From NCBI RefSeq assembly GCF_000378125.1, contig NZ_KB899241.1, positions 967,652-1,031,651 of the forward strand: a stretch of DNA of 64,000 bases, in the 5' to 3' direction. The position numbers and the translations under genes were made by a program. Shown here in pieces: positions 41,717 through 50,810 of this stretch. Each line of letters starts with the position of its first letter. The first letter of the stretch is position 1. The DNA is from Rudaea cellulosilytica DSM 22992. Lineage in GTDB: Bacteria > Pseudomonadota > Gammaproteobacteria > Xanthomonadales > Rhodanobacteraceae. Under the pieces are notes generated by a model. The model was given only the letters and a program-made list of their open reading frames with translations. It was not told where the DNA came from and ran no database searches.

Positions 41717-43213
41717 ATGTCCGCCAGCGATGCCCGCATACCGCCCCCGGCCACCGACGCGCGACGCGCCGAACTTCGGCGCGCGCTGGGCGACGCATTG
41801 CCTGTCAATTGCTTGTTATGCGACACAGAGCAGACTGCACCATTCGAATGCGACGGACTTTCCGCTTTCCGGCAAATGCCGCTCGCGGTTGCGTTGCCGA
41901 AAACCGCAGCGCAAGTGCGCGAGGTGCTGCGCGTCTGCCATGCCTTGCAGATGCCTGTCGTCGCGCGCGGCGCGGGCACGGGACTGTCTGGCGGCGCGAT
42001 GCCGTGCGCGGATGGCCTCGTATTGTCGCTGGCGAAATTGAACCGCATCCTCGAGCTCGATCCGATCGCCTGCACCGCACGCGTCGAACCGGGCGTGCGC
42101 AATCTCGCCGTGTCCGAAGCAGCAGCACCGTTCGGTCTGTACTACGCGCCCGATCCGTCGTCGCAAATCGCCTGCTCGATCGGTGGCAATGTCGCGGAAA
42201 ATTCCGGCGGCGTGCATTGCCTGAAATACGGGCTGACCGTGCATAACGTGCTCGGCCTGCGCGGCTACACGATCGAAGGTGAAGAAATCGTGCTCGGCGG
42301 CGGCGCGCTCGACACACCCGGGCTCGACCTGCTCGCGCTCGCCATCGGTTCGGAAGGCTTGCTTGTGGTCGTCACCGAAGTGACCCTGCGGCTGATCCCG
42401 AAACCCAGCGTCGCACAGGTCGTCATGGCCTCGTTCGACGACGTGGCCAAGGCGGGCGATGCAGTCGCCGCGATCATCGCGGCAGGAATCATTCCGGCGG
42501 GTCTGGAGATGATGGATCGCAAGGCCACAGTCGCGGTCGAGCCGTTCGTGCAGGCAGGCTATGACCTCGGCGCAGAGGCGATCCTGCTCGCAGAAAGCGA
42601 CGGCACGGCCGGCGAAGTCGCTGATGAAGTCGCCGAGATCGAGCGCGTACTCAAAGCCGCCGGTTCGACCGGGTGCGTGGTCTCGCAGTCGGAGGCCGAG
42701 CGCCTGCGCTTCTGGTCGGGACGCAAGAACGCGTTCCCTGCAGCCGGGCGCATCTCGCCCGACTATTACTGCATGGACGGCACGATCCCACGCAAGCACC
42801 TCGGCCGCATGCTGCGCGCGATCGAGGAGATGGAAAAAAAATATGCCTTGCGCTGCATGAATGTGTTCCATGCCGGCGATGGCAACCTGCATCCGCTGAT
42901 CCTGTTCGACGCGCACCAGGAAGGCGAGTGGGACCGCGCCGATCGCTTCGGCGCCGACATCCTCGCGCTCTGCGTCGCGCTCGGCGGCACGATCACCGGC
43001 GAGCACGGCGTCGGCATCGAGAAGATCGGCTCGATGTGCGTGCAGTTCACGCCAAGCGAGCGCGAAGCGTTTTTCGCGATCAAGCGCGCCTTCGATGCCG
43101 ACGGCCTGCTCAATCCTGGCAAGGCGATTCCGACCTTGCATCGCTGCGCCGAATTTGGCCGCATGCACGTGCACGACGGCCAGCTTCCGTTTGCCGACCT
43201 GCCGCGGTTCTGA
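41717..43213 (+). CDS. glcD: Glycolate oxidase FAD-binding subunit GlcD
   Basis: A 498-residue FAD-linked oxidase. The PCMH-type FAD domain shows VVARGAGTGLSGGAMP and SIGGNVAENSGGVHCLKYG; the C-terminal cap includes NVFHAGDGNLHP and GTITGEHGVGIEK. With GlcE and GlcF it oxidises glycolate (or D-lactate) to the 2-oxoacid and passes electrons to the membrane quinone pool. Its stop overlaps the glcE start by one base (TGATG). Confidence 0.94.
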   Translation: MSASDARIPPPATDARRAELRRALGDALPVNCLLCDTEQTAPFECDGLSAFRQMPLAVALPKTAAQVREVLRVCHALQMPVVARGAGTGLSGGAMPCADGLVLSLAKLNRILELDPIACTARVEPGVRNLAVSEAAAPFGLYYAPDPSSQIACSIGGNVAENSGGVHCLKYGLTVHNVLGLRGYTIEGEEIVLGGGALDTPGLDLLALAIGSEGLLVVVTEVTLRLIPKPSVAQVVMASFDDVAKAGDAVAAIIAAGIIPAGLEMMDRKATVAVEPFVQAGYDLGAEAILLAESDGTAGEVADEVAEIERVLKAAGSTGCVVSQSEAERLRFWSGRKNAFPAAGRISPDYYCMDGTIPRKHLGRMLRAIEEMEKKYALRCMNVFHAGDGNLHPLILFDAHQEGEWDRADRFGADILALCVALGGTITGEHGVGIEKIGSMCVQFTPSEREAFFAIKRAFDADGLLNPGKAIPTLHRCAEFGRMHVHDGQLPFADLPRF

Positions 43214-44280
43214 TGTCGATGGAAACCTCGCTCATCGAACTGCGCGAACGCATCCTCGCCGCCAATGCGGCACGCGCGCCGTTGCGCCTGCGCGGCGGCG
43301 GCAGCAAGGATTTCTACGGCGAAGCGCTGGCCGGCGAAGTGCTCGACACGCGCGGCCATGTCGGCATCATCGACTACGAACCGTCCGAACTCGTCATCAC
43401 TGCGCGCTGTGGAACGCCGCTTGCCGAGATCGAAGCCACACTCGCACAGCACGGCCAGTGTTTGCCGTTCGAGCCACCCGCATTCGGCGACGACACGACG
43501 ATCGGCGGCGCGGTCGCCGCGGGCCTGTCCGGACCGCGTCGCGCCTATGCCGGCGCCGCGCGCGACTTCGTCCTTGGCGCGCATCTCGTCGATGCGCAAG
43601 GCGAATTGCTGCGTTTCGGCGGCCAGGTGATGAAAAACGTTGCCGGCTTCGACGTCTCACGCCTGCTCTGCGGTTCGCTCGGCGTGCTCGGTCTGATCGC
43701 GCAGGTGTCGCTCAAAGTGCTGCCGCGTCCGCGCGAGGAAATCAGCTTGCGCTTCGATGCCGATATCGCGGATGCGCTGGCGACGTTTCACCGCTGGCGC
43801 GCACAACCGCTGCCGATCACCGCCACCGCCTGGCACGACGGCGCGGCAACGGTGCGCCTGTCGGGATCGCCGAGCGCCCTGCACGCGGCGCGTGCGACGC
43901 TCGGCGGCGCGCCGTTGAACGATGCGGACGCGCGGACGTGGTGGCTTGGTTTGCGCGATCAGACTTACGGATTTTTCCGCGATGACAACCAGCCGCTGTG
44001 GCGTTTGTCGCTGCCTGCCACGGCGCCGATCGATATTTCCGGCGGCGATCTGATCGAATGGTCCGGCGCGCTGCGCTGGCTGCGCAGCGAGGCACCGGCG
44101 GCGGAGATTCGCGCGACGGCTTCGCAACTCGGCGGCACGGCGATGCTCTGGCGTGGCGCGCGCGCGGCATCGATGTTCCATCCGCTGTCGCCGATCCAGC
44201 TCGAACTGCACAAACGCCTCAAGCGCCAGTTCGATCCGCACGGCATCTTCAATCGCGGCCGCCTGAGCGCGGAGTTCTGA
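43213..44280 (+). CDS. glcE: Glycolate oxidase FAD-binding subunit GlcE
   Basis: A 355-residue subunit starting at ATG 43213, overlapping glcD by one base. It has the FAD domain (RLRGGGSKDFYG, GDDTTIGGAVAAGLSGP, GGQVMKNVAGFDVSRLLCGSLG) but a shorter C-terminal cap than GlcD, as usual. The last segment HGIFNRGRLS is typical. It acts as part of the GlcDEF complex. Confidence 0.94.
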   Translation: MSMETSLIELRERILAANAARAPLRLRGGGSKDFYGEALAGEVLDTRGHVGIIDYEPSELVITARCGTPLAEIEATLAQHGQCLPFEPPAFGDDTTIGGAVAAGLSGPRRAYAGAARDFVLGAHLVDAQGELLRFGGQVMKNVAGFDVSRLLCGSLGVLGLIAQVSLKVLPRPREEISLRFDADIADALATFHRWRAQPLPITATAWHDGAATVRLSGSPSALHAARATLGGAPLNDADARTWWLGLRDQTYGFFRDDNQPLWRLSLPATAPIDISGGDLIEWSGALRWLRSEAPAAEIRATASQLGGTAMLWRGARAASMFHPLSPIQLELHKRLKRQFDPHGIFNRGRLSAEF

Positions 44281-44282
44281 GT

Positions 44283-45536
44283 ATGGAAGCGCATCTCGCC
44301 GAGCGGATCAAACGCACGCCCGACGGCATCGAGGCCGAATCGATCCTGCGCGCCTGCGTGCATTGCGGCTTCTGCAACGCGACCTGCCCGACCTATCAAC
44401 TCACCGGCGACGAACTCGACGGCCCGCGCGGACGCATCTACCAGATCAAGCGCGTGCTCGAAGGCGAGGCACCGGGAGCGTCGACACAGCTGCATCTCGA
44501 CCGCTGCCTGACCTGCCGCAACTGCGAGACGACGTGCCCGTCCGGCGTGCGCTATGGGCGTCTGCTCGATATCGGCCGCGCGGCGGTCACCGAACGCGTG
44601 ACGCGGCCCGCGATGCAACGTTGGCAACGAAATTTTTTGCGCTTTGCACTGACCCGGCAAGGGTTGTTCAATTCTGCGGTGCGCATCGGCCGCGCATTGC
44701 ATCGCCTTGTGCCGCCGACGCTGCGCGGCAAACTCCCATCTGCGCGCGCTGCCGGCGCGTGGCCGCGCGCGACACATGCACGCAAGGTGCTGCTGCTCAA
44801 TGGCTGCGTGCAGCCGGCATTGATGCCAAGCATCGACGCGGCGACCGCGCGCGTGCTCGATGCCTGTGACATCGAAGCCGTCGTCGCGCCGAACTCCGGC
44901 TGCTGCGGCGCGATCGATTTTCATCTCGACGCCCACGCGGCCGCGCAGGCGCGCGCTCGGCACAACATCGATGCCTGGCTGCCGCTTCTCGACGGCGGTG
45001 TCGAAGCGATCGTCATCAACGCTTCGGGCTGCAGCGCAATGGTCAAGGACTACGCGCATCTGCTGCGCGATGATTCGACGTACGCCGACAAGGCGCAGCG
45101 CATCGCCGCGGCGACGCGTGATCTCGCCGAATTTCTGCCGCCGCTGCTGGGTGCGCTGGGTCTGCGCAAACCGGCGACGCTGCCGGAAACGCTGCGCCGC
45201 GTCGTCTTCCATCCGCCGTGCACGTTGCAGCACGCGCAAAAAGTCACCGGCGCAGTCGAAAACATGCTGGCGGCGTTCGGCGCCGAACTCGTCCCCTTCG
45301 CCGAATCGCATCTGTGCTGCGGCTCGGCCGGGACCTATTCGATCCTGCAGCCGGAATTCTCACAGCGACTGCGCGAGCGCAAACTCGAAAACCTGCAGCG
45401 CGGCCGCCCGGCGATGATTCTCTCGGCCAACATCGGCTGCCTCGCGCATCTCGAAGCAGCGGCAGCGGTGCCGGTGCGGCATTGGGTCGAGTGGCTCGAT
45501 TCGGTGCTGGCCCTTACCGACACGCGCGCGCAGTGA
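44283..45536 (+). CDS. glcF: Glycolate oxidase iron-sulfur subunit GlcF
   Basis: A 417-residue protein from ATG 44283, two bases after glcE. Two 4Fe-4S motifs are visible: CVHCGFCNATCP (Cys 25, 28, 31, 35) and CLTCRNCETTCP. Two CCG domains follow (GCCGAIDFH and LCCGSAGTYS). It carries electrons from GlcDE to the membrane. Confidence 0.95.
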   Translation: MEAHLAERIKRTPDGIEAESILRACVHCGFCNATCPTYQLTGDELDGPRGRIYQIKRVLEGEAPGASTQLHLDRCLTCRNCETTCPSGVRYGRLLDIGRAAVTERVTRPAMQRWQRNFLRFALTRQGLFNSAVRIGRALHRLVPPTLRGKLPSARAAGAWPRATHARKVLLLNGCVQPALMPSIDAATARVLDACDIEAVVAPNSGCCGAIDFHLDAHAAAQARARHNIDAWLPLLDGGVEAIVINASGCSAMVKDYAHLLRDDSTYADKAQRIAAATRDLAEFLPPLLGALGLRKPATLPETLRRVVFHPPCTLQHAQKVTGAVENMLAAFGAELVPFAESHLCCGSAGTYSILQPEFSQRLRERKLENLQRGRPAMILSANIGCLAHLEAAAAVPVRHWVEWLDSVLALTDTRAQ

Positions 45537-45600
45537 GCGGCGCTGGCTGCTTCGCCGGGGTTCGCCTTACACTCGCAAGCCTTCGATATTCTCACCTGCG

Positions 45601-46653
45601 ATGTCTTCCTCTCCCATTCGCGTCGGCCTGATCGGCTACGGCTATGCCGGCAAGACTTTTCACGCGCCGCTGATCGCGGCAACGCCGGGCTTGAAACTCG
45701 CCTGCGTCGCGTCGAGCGATGCGGCGAAAGTGCACGCCGACTGGCCGCAGGTCGAAGTCATTGCAGATGCGCAGACGCTTGTCGCGCACAACGATATCGA
45801 TCTCGTCGTCATCGCCTCACCGAACGACACACACGCGCCGCTCGCCCGAGCCGCGTTGCGTGCTGGCAAGCACGTCGTCGTCGACAAGCCCTTCGCGCTC
45901 GATCTCGACGAAGCGCGCGCCGTCATCGCCGCCGCGCGCGAGAACGATCGTCTGCTTTCGGTTTTCCACAACCGCCGCTGGGACAGCGATTTCCTCGGTG
46001 TAAAACAGGCGATCGCCGACGGCCTGCTCGGCCGCGTCACGCATTTCGAATCGCATATCGATCGCTTTCGCCCCGAGGTGCGTGCACGCTGGCGCGAAGG
46101 TGCGGGACCGGGCGGGGGCCTGTGGTTCGATCTCGGCCCGCATCTGATCGATCAAGCGCTGCAGTTGTTCGGCCTGCCCGAGCGCGTGCAGGCGAATTTC
46201 GCACGCCAGCGCACCGGTGCGCTCAGCGACGACTGGGCGCACGTGGTGCTCGACTATGCCGGCGGTCTGCGCGTGATTCTGCATGCGAGCATGCTCGTCG
46301 CCGGCGGCAGCCCGCGCTTCATCGTGCACGGCGAGCGCGGCAGCTTGATCAAGCGCGACACGGATCAACAGGAAGCCCAACTCAAAGCCGGCGTCGTGCC
46401 TGGCGCGGATGCTTGGGGGATCGATCCCGACATGTTTGTGTACCATGACGGCGGCGCTGCGCCGCGCAGCATTCCCGCGCCACGCGGCGATCAGCAACAG
46501 TATTACGTCGCCATCGAGCGCGCCCTGCGCGGACTCGGCCCCAATCCGGTCACGCCCGACGAAGCGCTTGCCGTGATGAACGTAATCGAGACGGCACAAC
46601 GCTCGGCACACGAGGGTCGCTCGCTGCCGCTCGCGTCGCTTACGCCAAGCTAA
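45601..46653 (+). CDS. Gfo/Idh/MocA-family oxidoreductase
   Basis: A 350-residue NAD(P)-dependent oxidoreductase. The Rossmann fold opens VGLIGYGYAGKTFHAP; the conserved DKPFALDLDEA carries the catalytic-region Lys; GPHLIDQALQLFG is the usual C-terminal domain helix with His. It resembles YdgJ-type enzymes. The substrate, probably a sugar or polyol, is unknown. It lies 64 bases after glcF on the same strand but need not share its operon. Confidence 0.9.
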   Translation: MSSSPIRVGLIGYGYAGKTFHAPLIAATPGLKLACVASSDAAKVHADWPQVEVIADAQTLVAHNDIDLVVIASPNDTHAPLARAALRAGKHVVVDKPFALDLDEARAVIAAARENDRLLSVFHNRRWDSDFLGVKQAIADGLLGRVTHFESHIDRFRPEVRARWREGAGPGGGLWFDLGPHLIDQALQLFGLPERVQANFARQRTGALSDDWAHVVLDYAGGLRVILHASMLVAGGSPRFIVHGERGSLIKRDTDQQEAQLKAGVVPGADAWGIDPDMFVYHDGGAAPRSIPAPRGDQQQYYVAIERALRGLGPNPVTPDEALAVMNVIETAQRSAHEGRSLPLASLTPS

Positions 46654-46711
46654 CGCCCGCGATGCTAGCGTGCGCAAGCCGTTCGCGGTTTTGCCGGTCG
46701 TCTTGCCCGTC

Positions 46712-47527
46712 ATGCGAATTTTCGCCGCTGCGTTTGCTTCGCTCCTTACCGTGTCCATCGCACACGCGACGGCGGTCGCGGACGAGCATCTCGAAGTCGA
46801 ACTCGTCGGCGCACGCGACGCACTCGTGCCCGGGCAGACGGCATGGCTCGGCCTGCGGCTCAAACATGCACCGCAGTGGCACACGTACTGGATCAACCCC
46901 GGCGATTCCGGCCTACCGACCAAGCTTGCCTGGACGCTGCCCGCGGGCTACGCCGCCGGCGGCATCGCCTGGCCGGCGCCGAAGCGATTCGATCTCGGCG
47001 AGCTGACCAATTTCGGTTACGACGGCGAAGCACTGCTACCGGTGCCGATCAAGGTGCCGGCGGACGCCGCCATCGGCACGCGAGCGCATCTTGCGCTCGA
47101 GGCGAAGTGGCTTGTTTGCCACGAGGAGTGCATCCCCGGCAAGGCGACGCTGGTTCTCGACCTGCCGATCGCGCAAACCGCTGCGGATGCGCCCTATCGC
47201 CAACTCTTCACCGATGCGTACACGGCGCAGCCGCAACCCGCGCCGTGGCCTGCGCAAATCAGACTCGCCGGCGGCCGCATTGAGATCGCCGTGCGCGGCA
47301 CGGATCTGCCTGCCGCCCCGCACGATGTGTTCCCGGTGCAAACCCGCGTCGTCGCCAACGCGCCGCCGCATATCGAAACACGCAACGGCGAACTCGTGAT
47401 TAGCTTCGCCAAGAGTGACTATTTCACCACCATGCCGAAGCCATTCGATCTCGTGCTGCTCGACCGCAGCGCGCGCAGCTGGCTGCTGCATGCGGACTCC
47501 ACAGAACCTTCCACTACGCACCGCTAG
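46712..47527 (+). CDS. Stand-alone DsbD/ScsB-type N-terminal periplasmic domain
   Basis: A 271-residue protein from ATG 46712 with a signal peptide (MRIFAAAFASLLTVSIAHATA). The body matches the N-terminal domain of DsbD/ScsB-like thiol reductases: LRLKHAPQWHTYWINPGDSG, FGYDGEALLPVPI and a Cys136-x3-Cys140 pair in LVCHEECIPG. In relatives this domain is fused to membrane and thioredoxin parts; here those are missing and a separate thioredoxin-fold gene follows 14 bases on. A GTG at 46670 is an alternative start. Confidence 0.85.
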   Translation: MRIFAAAFASLLTVSIAHATAVADEHLEVELVGARDALVPGQTAWLGLRLKHAPQWHTYWINPGDSGLPTKLAWTLPAGYAAGGIAWPAPKRFDLGELTNFGYDGEALLPVPIKVPADAAIGTRAHLALEAKWLVCHEECIPGKATLVLDLPIAQTAADAPYRQLFTDAYTAQPQPAPWPAQIRLAGGRIEIAVRGTDLPAAPHDVFPVQTRVVANAPPHIETRNGELVISFAKSDYFTTMPKPFDLVLLDRSARSWLLHADSTEPSTTHR

Positions 47528-47541
47528 AGGAGACACCGACC

Positions 47542-48153
47542 ATGTCTTTGCGCATCTCCATCCTCGCCGCCTTCACCGCGGCCGTCGTCAGTTCCGGCGC
47601 GTTCGCTGCCGTCACGGTCGGCAGCGCCGCACCGGATTTCTCGCTACCCGATGCGAACGGCAAGACGCAGACGCTTTCGCAATACAAGGGCAAGACCGTC
47701 GTGCTCGAATGGAACAATCCGGGCTGCCCGTTCGTGCAGAAACACTACTCGAGCGGCAACATTCCCAAGCAACAGGCCGACGCGACGAAAGAAGGCGTCG
47801 TCTGGCTGACGATCAACTCGGGTGCGAGCGGCAAGCAAGGCCATCTCGACAACGCGGGCGCGCAGGCGTTCGTCGCCCAGTACCACGCCGCGCCGAGTGC
47901 GTACCTGTTCGACGGCGATGGCAAGGTCGGCCATCTCTACGGCGCGAAGACGACGCCGCACATGTACATCGTCGACGCCGGCGGCACGCTGCGCTACATG
48001 GGCGGCATCGATTCGATCGCGAGCACGGACAAGGACGATCTTGCCAAGGCAACTCAGTACGTGCCGCAGGCACTCGCCGAACTGAAAGCCGGCAAGCCGA
48101 TCAGCGTGAAGACATCGGAGCCGTACGGCTGCGCCGTGAAATACGGGCCGTAG
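47542..48153 (+). CDS. Secreted thioredoxin/AhpC-fold protein
   Basis: A 203-residue protein with a signal peptide (residues 1-22) and a TSA/redoxin domain: VGSAAPDFSLPDANG, then WNNPGCPFVQKHY with Cys62 in a GCPF context, so only one Cys of a usual CxxC. A second Cys near the end (YGCAVKY) could act as partner. It is probably a periplasmic redox protein working with the DsbD-like protein encoded just upstream (inference from spacing). Confidence 0.87.
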   Translation: MSLRISILAAFTAAVVSSGAFAAVTVGSAAPDFSLPDANGKTQTLSQYKGKTVVLEWNNPGCPFVQKHYSSGNIPKQQADATKEGVVWLTINSGASGKQGHLDNAGAQAFVAQYHAAPSAYLFDGDGKVGHLYGAKTTPHMYIVDAGGTLRYMGGIDSIASTDKDDLAKATQYVPQALAELKAGKPISVKTSEPYGCAVKYGP

Positions 48154-48169
48154 CGTAGGGCGGGGACGC

Positions 48170-49450
48170 TCAGGACTCAGCCTCGGCGGGCACCACAGGC
48201 GCCGCCACACGCGGCGACTCGGGGTGGCCGACGCGGGCGATCCAGAACATCGCGAACACGGTCAGCGCGGCCCCGATCCAGCCGTTCGTCTCGTAGCCGA
48301 CGAGGGTATTGCCCGGACCGATGTCGAGCAGCATGCCGCCGACCCACGAACCCAGGCCCACGCCGAGCGACTGTATCGCGGTCGCGATGCTCATGAACGC
48401 GCCGCGTTGTGCGGGCTCGGGCACGGTCGTAAGCAGCGCCTGCATCGGAATGAAGCGGCCCGATGCCGCGACCATGAAGAACGGGAAGAACGCGACAATC
48501 GCGATGAACGGCAGCGCCGGCAGATGGGTGATGAACAGCAGCGGCAGGATCGAGAACCCGGCAACCCAGCGGAACACGCGCACCTTGCCGTAGCGGTCGG
48601 CGAGCTTGCCGATCGCACGTGCAGTGAACAGCGTGCAGAGGCCGCCGGCAATGTAGATCCACGCGATCTGGTCGGGCGCGACGCCGTGATTGGCGACGAG
48701 CACCGGCGAGATGAACGGGATCACGATCATGTTCGAAGCGACCACGGACAAAGTCAGCGCGAACGCGCGCAGATGCGCAGGCTTGCCGATCAGGCGCAGC
48801 AGATTCGGCACGACTTGCGTGAACGGCGGCGGTGTCTTCGCCAGATGCGCGGTCAGCGAGGGCACGAGTCGTATCGCCGCGAGCAAGATGGCCACGCAGA
48901 GCACGGTCAACAGCACGAACGCCGCCTGCCAGCCGAAGTGGGCGCCGAGCGCAACGCCGGCCGGCACGCCGGCGATCGAGGCGAGCGAGAACGAGGTCAT
49001 TACCACGCCCATTGCGGTGCCGCGGCGCGATTCGGGAATTACATCGCCGATCACGGCGAGGACCATCGGCCCGAGCACACCGGCGGTCACGCCGGCGAAT
49101 GCGCGCGCGAACAGCAGCAGATGGAAGTTCGAGGCGAGCGCACAGCCGAGATTGGACAGCGCAAACAAGCTGAATACGACGAGCAACAACCTGCGCCGGT
49201 CGAAGCGATCGATGTAGGTCGCGGCGAACAAGCCGGTCAGACCCGAGCACCAGGCATAGGCCGATACCGCCGCGGCGAAGCCGGCGGGGCCGATGGCGAA
49301 GGCCTGCATGATCTGCGGACCGAGCGGCATCATGACCATGAAGTCCATGATGACGGTGAATTGGATCAGCGCGAGCAGCCAGAGCAGGCCGCGTTCGCGC
49401 GCAGGCGCGAGCAGGCCCGGCTGCGCGGCCGGAGGAGTTTGAGTGTTCAT
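48170..49450 (-). CDS. MFS transporter, PadR-linked
   Basis: A 426-residue transporter with twelve predicted membrane helices. The motif A region is seen as YIDRFDRRRLLL and GKLADRYGKVRVFRW, and motif C-like PAGVALGAHFGWQ suggests an exporter (DHA1 family). It follows the padR gene by 18 bases on the same strand, a common layout for drug or phenolic-acid efflux. Substrate unknown. Confidence 0.87.
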   Translation of the reverse strand: MNTQTPPAAQPGLLAPARERGLLWLLALIQFTVIMDFMVMMPLGPQIMQAFAIGPAGFAAAVSAYAWCSGLTGLFAATYIDRFDRRRLLLVVFSLFALSNLGCALASNFHLLLFARAFAGVTAGVLGPMVLAVIGDVIPESRRGTAMGVVMTSFSLASIAGVPAGVALGAHFGWQAAFVLLTVLCVAILLAAIRLVPSLTAHLAKTPPPFTQVVPNLLRLIGKPAHLRAFALTLSVVASNMIVIPFISPVLVANHGVAPDQIAWIYIAGGLCTLFTARAIGKLADRYGKVRVFRWVAGFSILPLLFITHLPALPFIAIVAFFPFFMVAASGRFIPMQALLTTVPEPAQRGAFMSIATAIQSLGVGLGSWVGGMLLDIGPGNTLVGYETNGWIGAALTVFAMFWIARVGHPESPRVAAPVVPAEAES

Positions 49451-49468
49451 ATTCGTTTGTCTATTTAT

Positions 49469-50002
49469 TCAGGGGAGTTTGCGGATCTCGGCCGCGGCGC
49501 GGTCGAGAATCGCGACGATCTTCTTCATTTTTTCCGCGGAGAGCTCGGTTTGCGCCTGCGCGCGCAGCAGGTCCTTGATCTCATGCATTGCCGCGCGAAT
49601 CGCGACGATGCCGTCACGCTCATCGCCACAGCCCGCGCCCATGCGCATGAAAATCGCATCGACGAAGGCGCGGTTCTGCTTGAGGAAGGCGCGGCCGTCA
49701 AGTGTGATGCTATGCAGTTTCTTGTTGCCGTCCGCCGTGACCTCGACATGGCCCAAATCCTCGAGCAACGCGAGCAGCGGATAGATCGCACCGGGACTCG
49801 GCGCATAGCCGCCGCCGACGCGTTCCTCGATCTCCTTGATGATCTCGTAACCGTGACGCGGCCGTTCCGCGATCAGCTGCAGCACGATGTAGCGCAACGC
49901 GCCAGCGTCGAACATCTTCGGCCCACGCGTATAACCGCCGCCGCTTTGGCGATCGTGCCAGCGCCCTTGCAGGCGATGACGGAAGCGGCGGGAGGAGAAC
50001 AT
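49469..50002 (-). CDS. PadR-family transcriptional regulator
   Basis: A 177-residue repressor. After a basic N-terminal tail rich in Arg, His and Gly (common in this branch), the winged helix shows GALRYIVLQLIAERPRHGYEIIKEIEERVGG... and SPGAIYPLLALLEDLGHV; the C-terminal helices include a dimer coiled coil. It probably represses itself and the downstream MFS exporter; an inverted repeat lies just upstream of its start. Confidence 0.9.
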   Translation of the reverse strand: MFSSRRFRHRLQGRWHDRQSGGGYTRGPKMFDAGALRYIVLQLIAERPRHGYEIIKEIEERVGGGYAPSPGAIYPLLALLEDLGHVEVTADGNKKLHSITLDGRAFLKQNRAFVDAIFMRMGAGCGDERDGIVAIRAAMHEIKDLLRAQAQTELSAEKMKKIVAILDRAAAEIRKLP

Positions 50003-50015
50003 CGGCAGGCATTCC

Positions 50016-50038
50016 GATATATCGAATTAAGATATATC
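50016..50038. promoter_or_regulatory. Probable PadR operator
   Basis: Two copies of the palindrome GATATATC separated by seven bases (GAATTAA), 14-36 bases upstream of the padR start. The AT-rich tract may also hold the -10 region. PadR proteins bind such symmetrical sites and autoregulate. Confidence 0.6.
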
Positions 50039-50094
50039 TTACGAGTGACGACATCGCTTTGCAAGGAATTTCTACCCGGAGATTCTCTTCATGC

Positions 50095-50123
50095 AAAAAA
50101 AGCCGCCCTTCGACTGGGCGGCT
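50095..50123. terminator. Bidirectional intrinsic terminator
   Basis: GCCGCCC / GGGCGGC with a seven-base loop, flanked by seven A residues on the left and TTCCCTTTTT on the right. On the minus strand it ends the lipocalin-like gene with a clean T-run. Confidence 0.8.
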
Positions 50124-50162
50124 TCCCTTTTTGACACGCCCGCTGCGCAGCCTGCGCACGAC

Positions 50163-50678
50163 TCACTTGCCGCGCAGACGCTTCCAGCCGCTGATCGGCA
50201 CGTCACCATTTGCGCGCGGCGGCACTTTGTAGCTCAACAAATCGCCGTCGAGTTCGTACTTTCGCACCTGCGTCGTGCCCTCCCAATTCGGATAGGTCGC
50301 GCCGTCGATGTGCAGCGTCAGCGTATGCGCAACCGCATCGACGCTGATCGTGCCGAAATGCGAGCTCGTACCGAGTGCGGCCGCGCGGAATTCGTCCGCG
50401 GTGCCTAGGCTCTTCTCGCCGGCCGCAAACTTCGGCCTCGCCGTACTGAAGATCAGCATCGAGTAGTGCCCCGCGTGATCGATCTGCAGCAGTCCCTTGG
50501 GTGCGTTGCCGTAATCGTGATCGCGCCTGCCGTCCGCATGCAGCAGGTCGGCGTAGGCCAGCGTCCAGGTGCCTTCGAGTGGGGGCGCGAGGCGCGTTTC
50601 AGCAGCCATTGCCGGACCCACAAAAGGCAGTGCAAGCATTGCGAAGCGGAAGAACTGTGTGCGGGGAGAAGGTTTCAT
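50163..50678 (-). CDS. Secreted lipocalin-like domain protein
   Basis: A 171-residue protein with a signal peptide (residues 1-26, ending AMAAE). The body fits the lipocalin-like (PF13924) type: LEGTWTLAYADLL, GLLQIDHAGHYSMLIF, and YPNWEGTTQVRKYELDGDLLSYK. It is probably periplasmic; ligand unknown. Divergent from the LysR-type regulator, which may control it. Confidence 0.82.
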   Translation of the reverse strand: MKPSPRTQFFRFAMLALPFVGPAMAAETRLAPPLEGTWTLAYADLLHADGRRDHDYGNAPKGLLQIDHAGHYSMLIFSTARPKFAAGEKSLGTADEFRAAALGTSSHFGTISVDAVAHTLTLHIDGATYPNWEGTTQVRKYELDGDLLSYKVPPRANGDVPISGWKRLRGK

Positions 50679-50766
50679 CGTGCGATCCTTCTTGTGAGGG
50701 CCGATTCGGTTTCCGATTCGCGCCGAAACCTGGTCGGACGGAACACAGTCTAGGCAACGGTGTAAG

Positions 50767-50784
50767 ATAATAAAATCCTATTAT
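50767..50784. promoter_or_regulatory. AT-rich inverted repeat between lipocalin-like gene and LysR regulator
   Basis: ATAATA / TATTAT with a six-base spacer, in the 132-base divergent promoter region, about 27 bases before the LysR ATG. LysR proteins often bind such dyads between their own gene and a divergent target. Confidence 0.4.
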
Positions 50785-50810
50785 TGCTATTTCATCGATA
50801 TTGAATTGTT

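Noticed and set aside
48224-50134. A 636-residue plus-strand frame across the MFS and padR genes
   Set aside because: Crosses two real genes and their promoter, with Arg/Asp/His-rich composition and no motifs.
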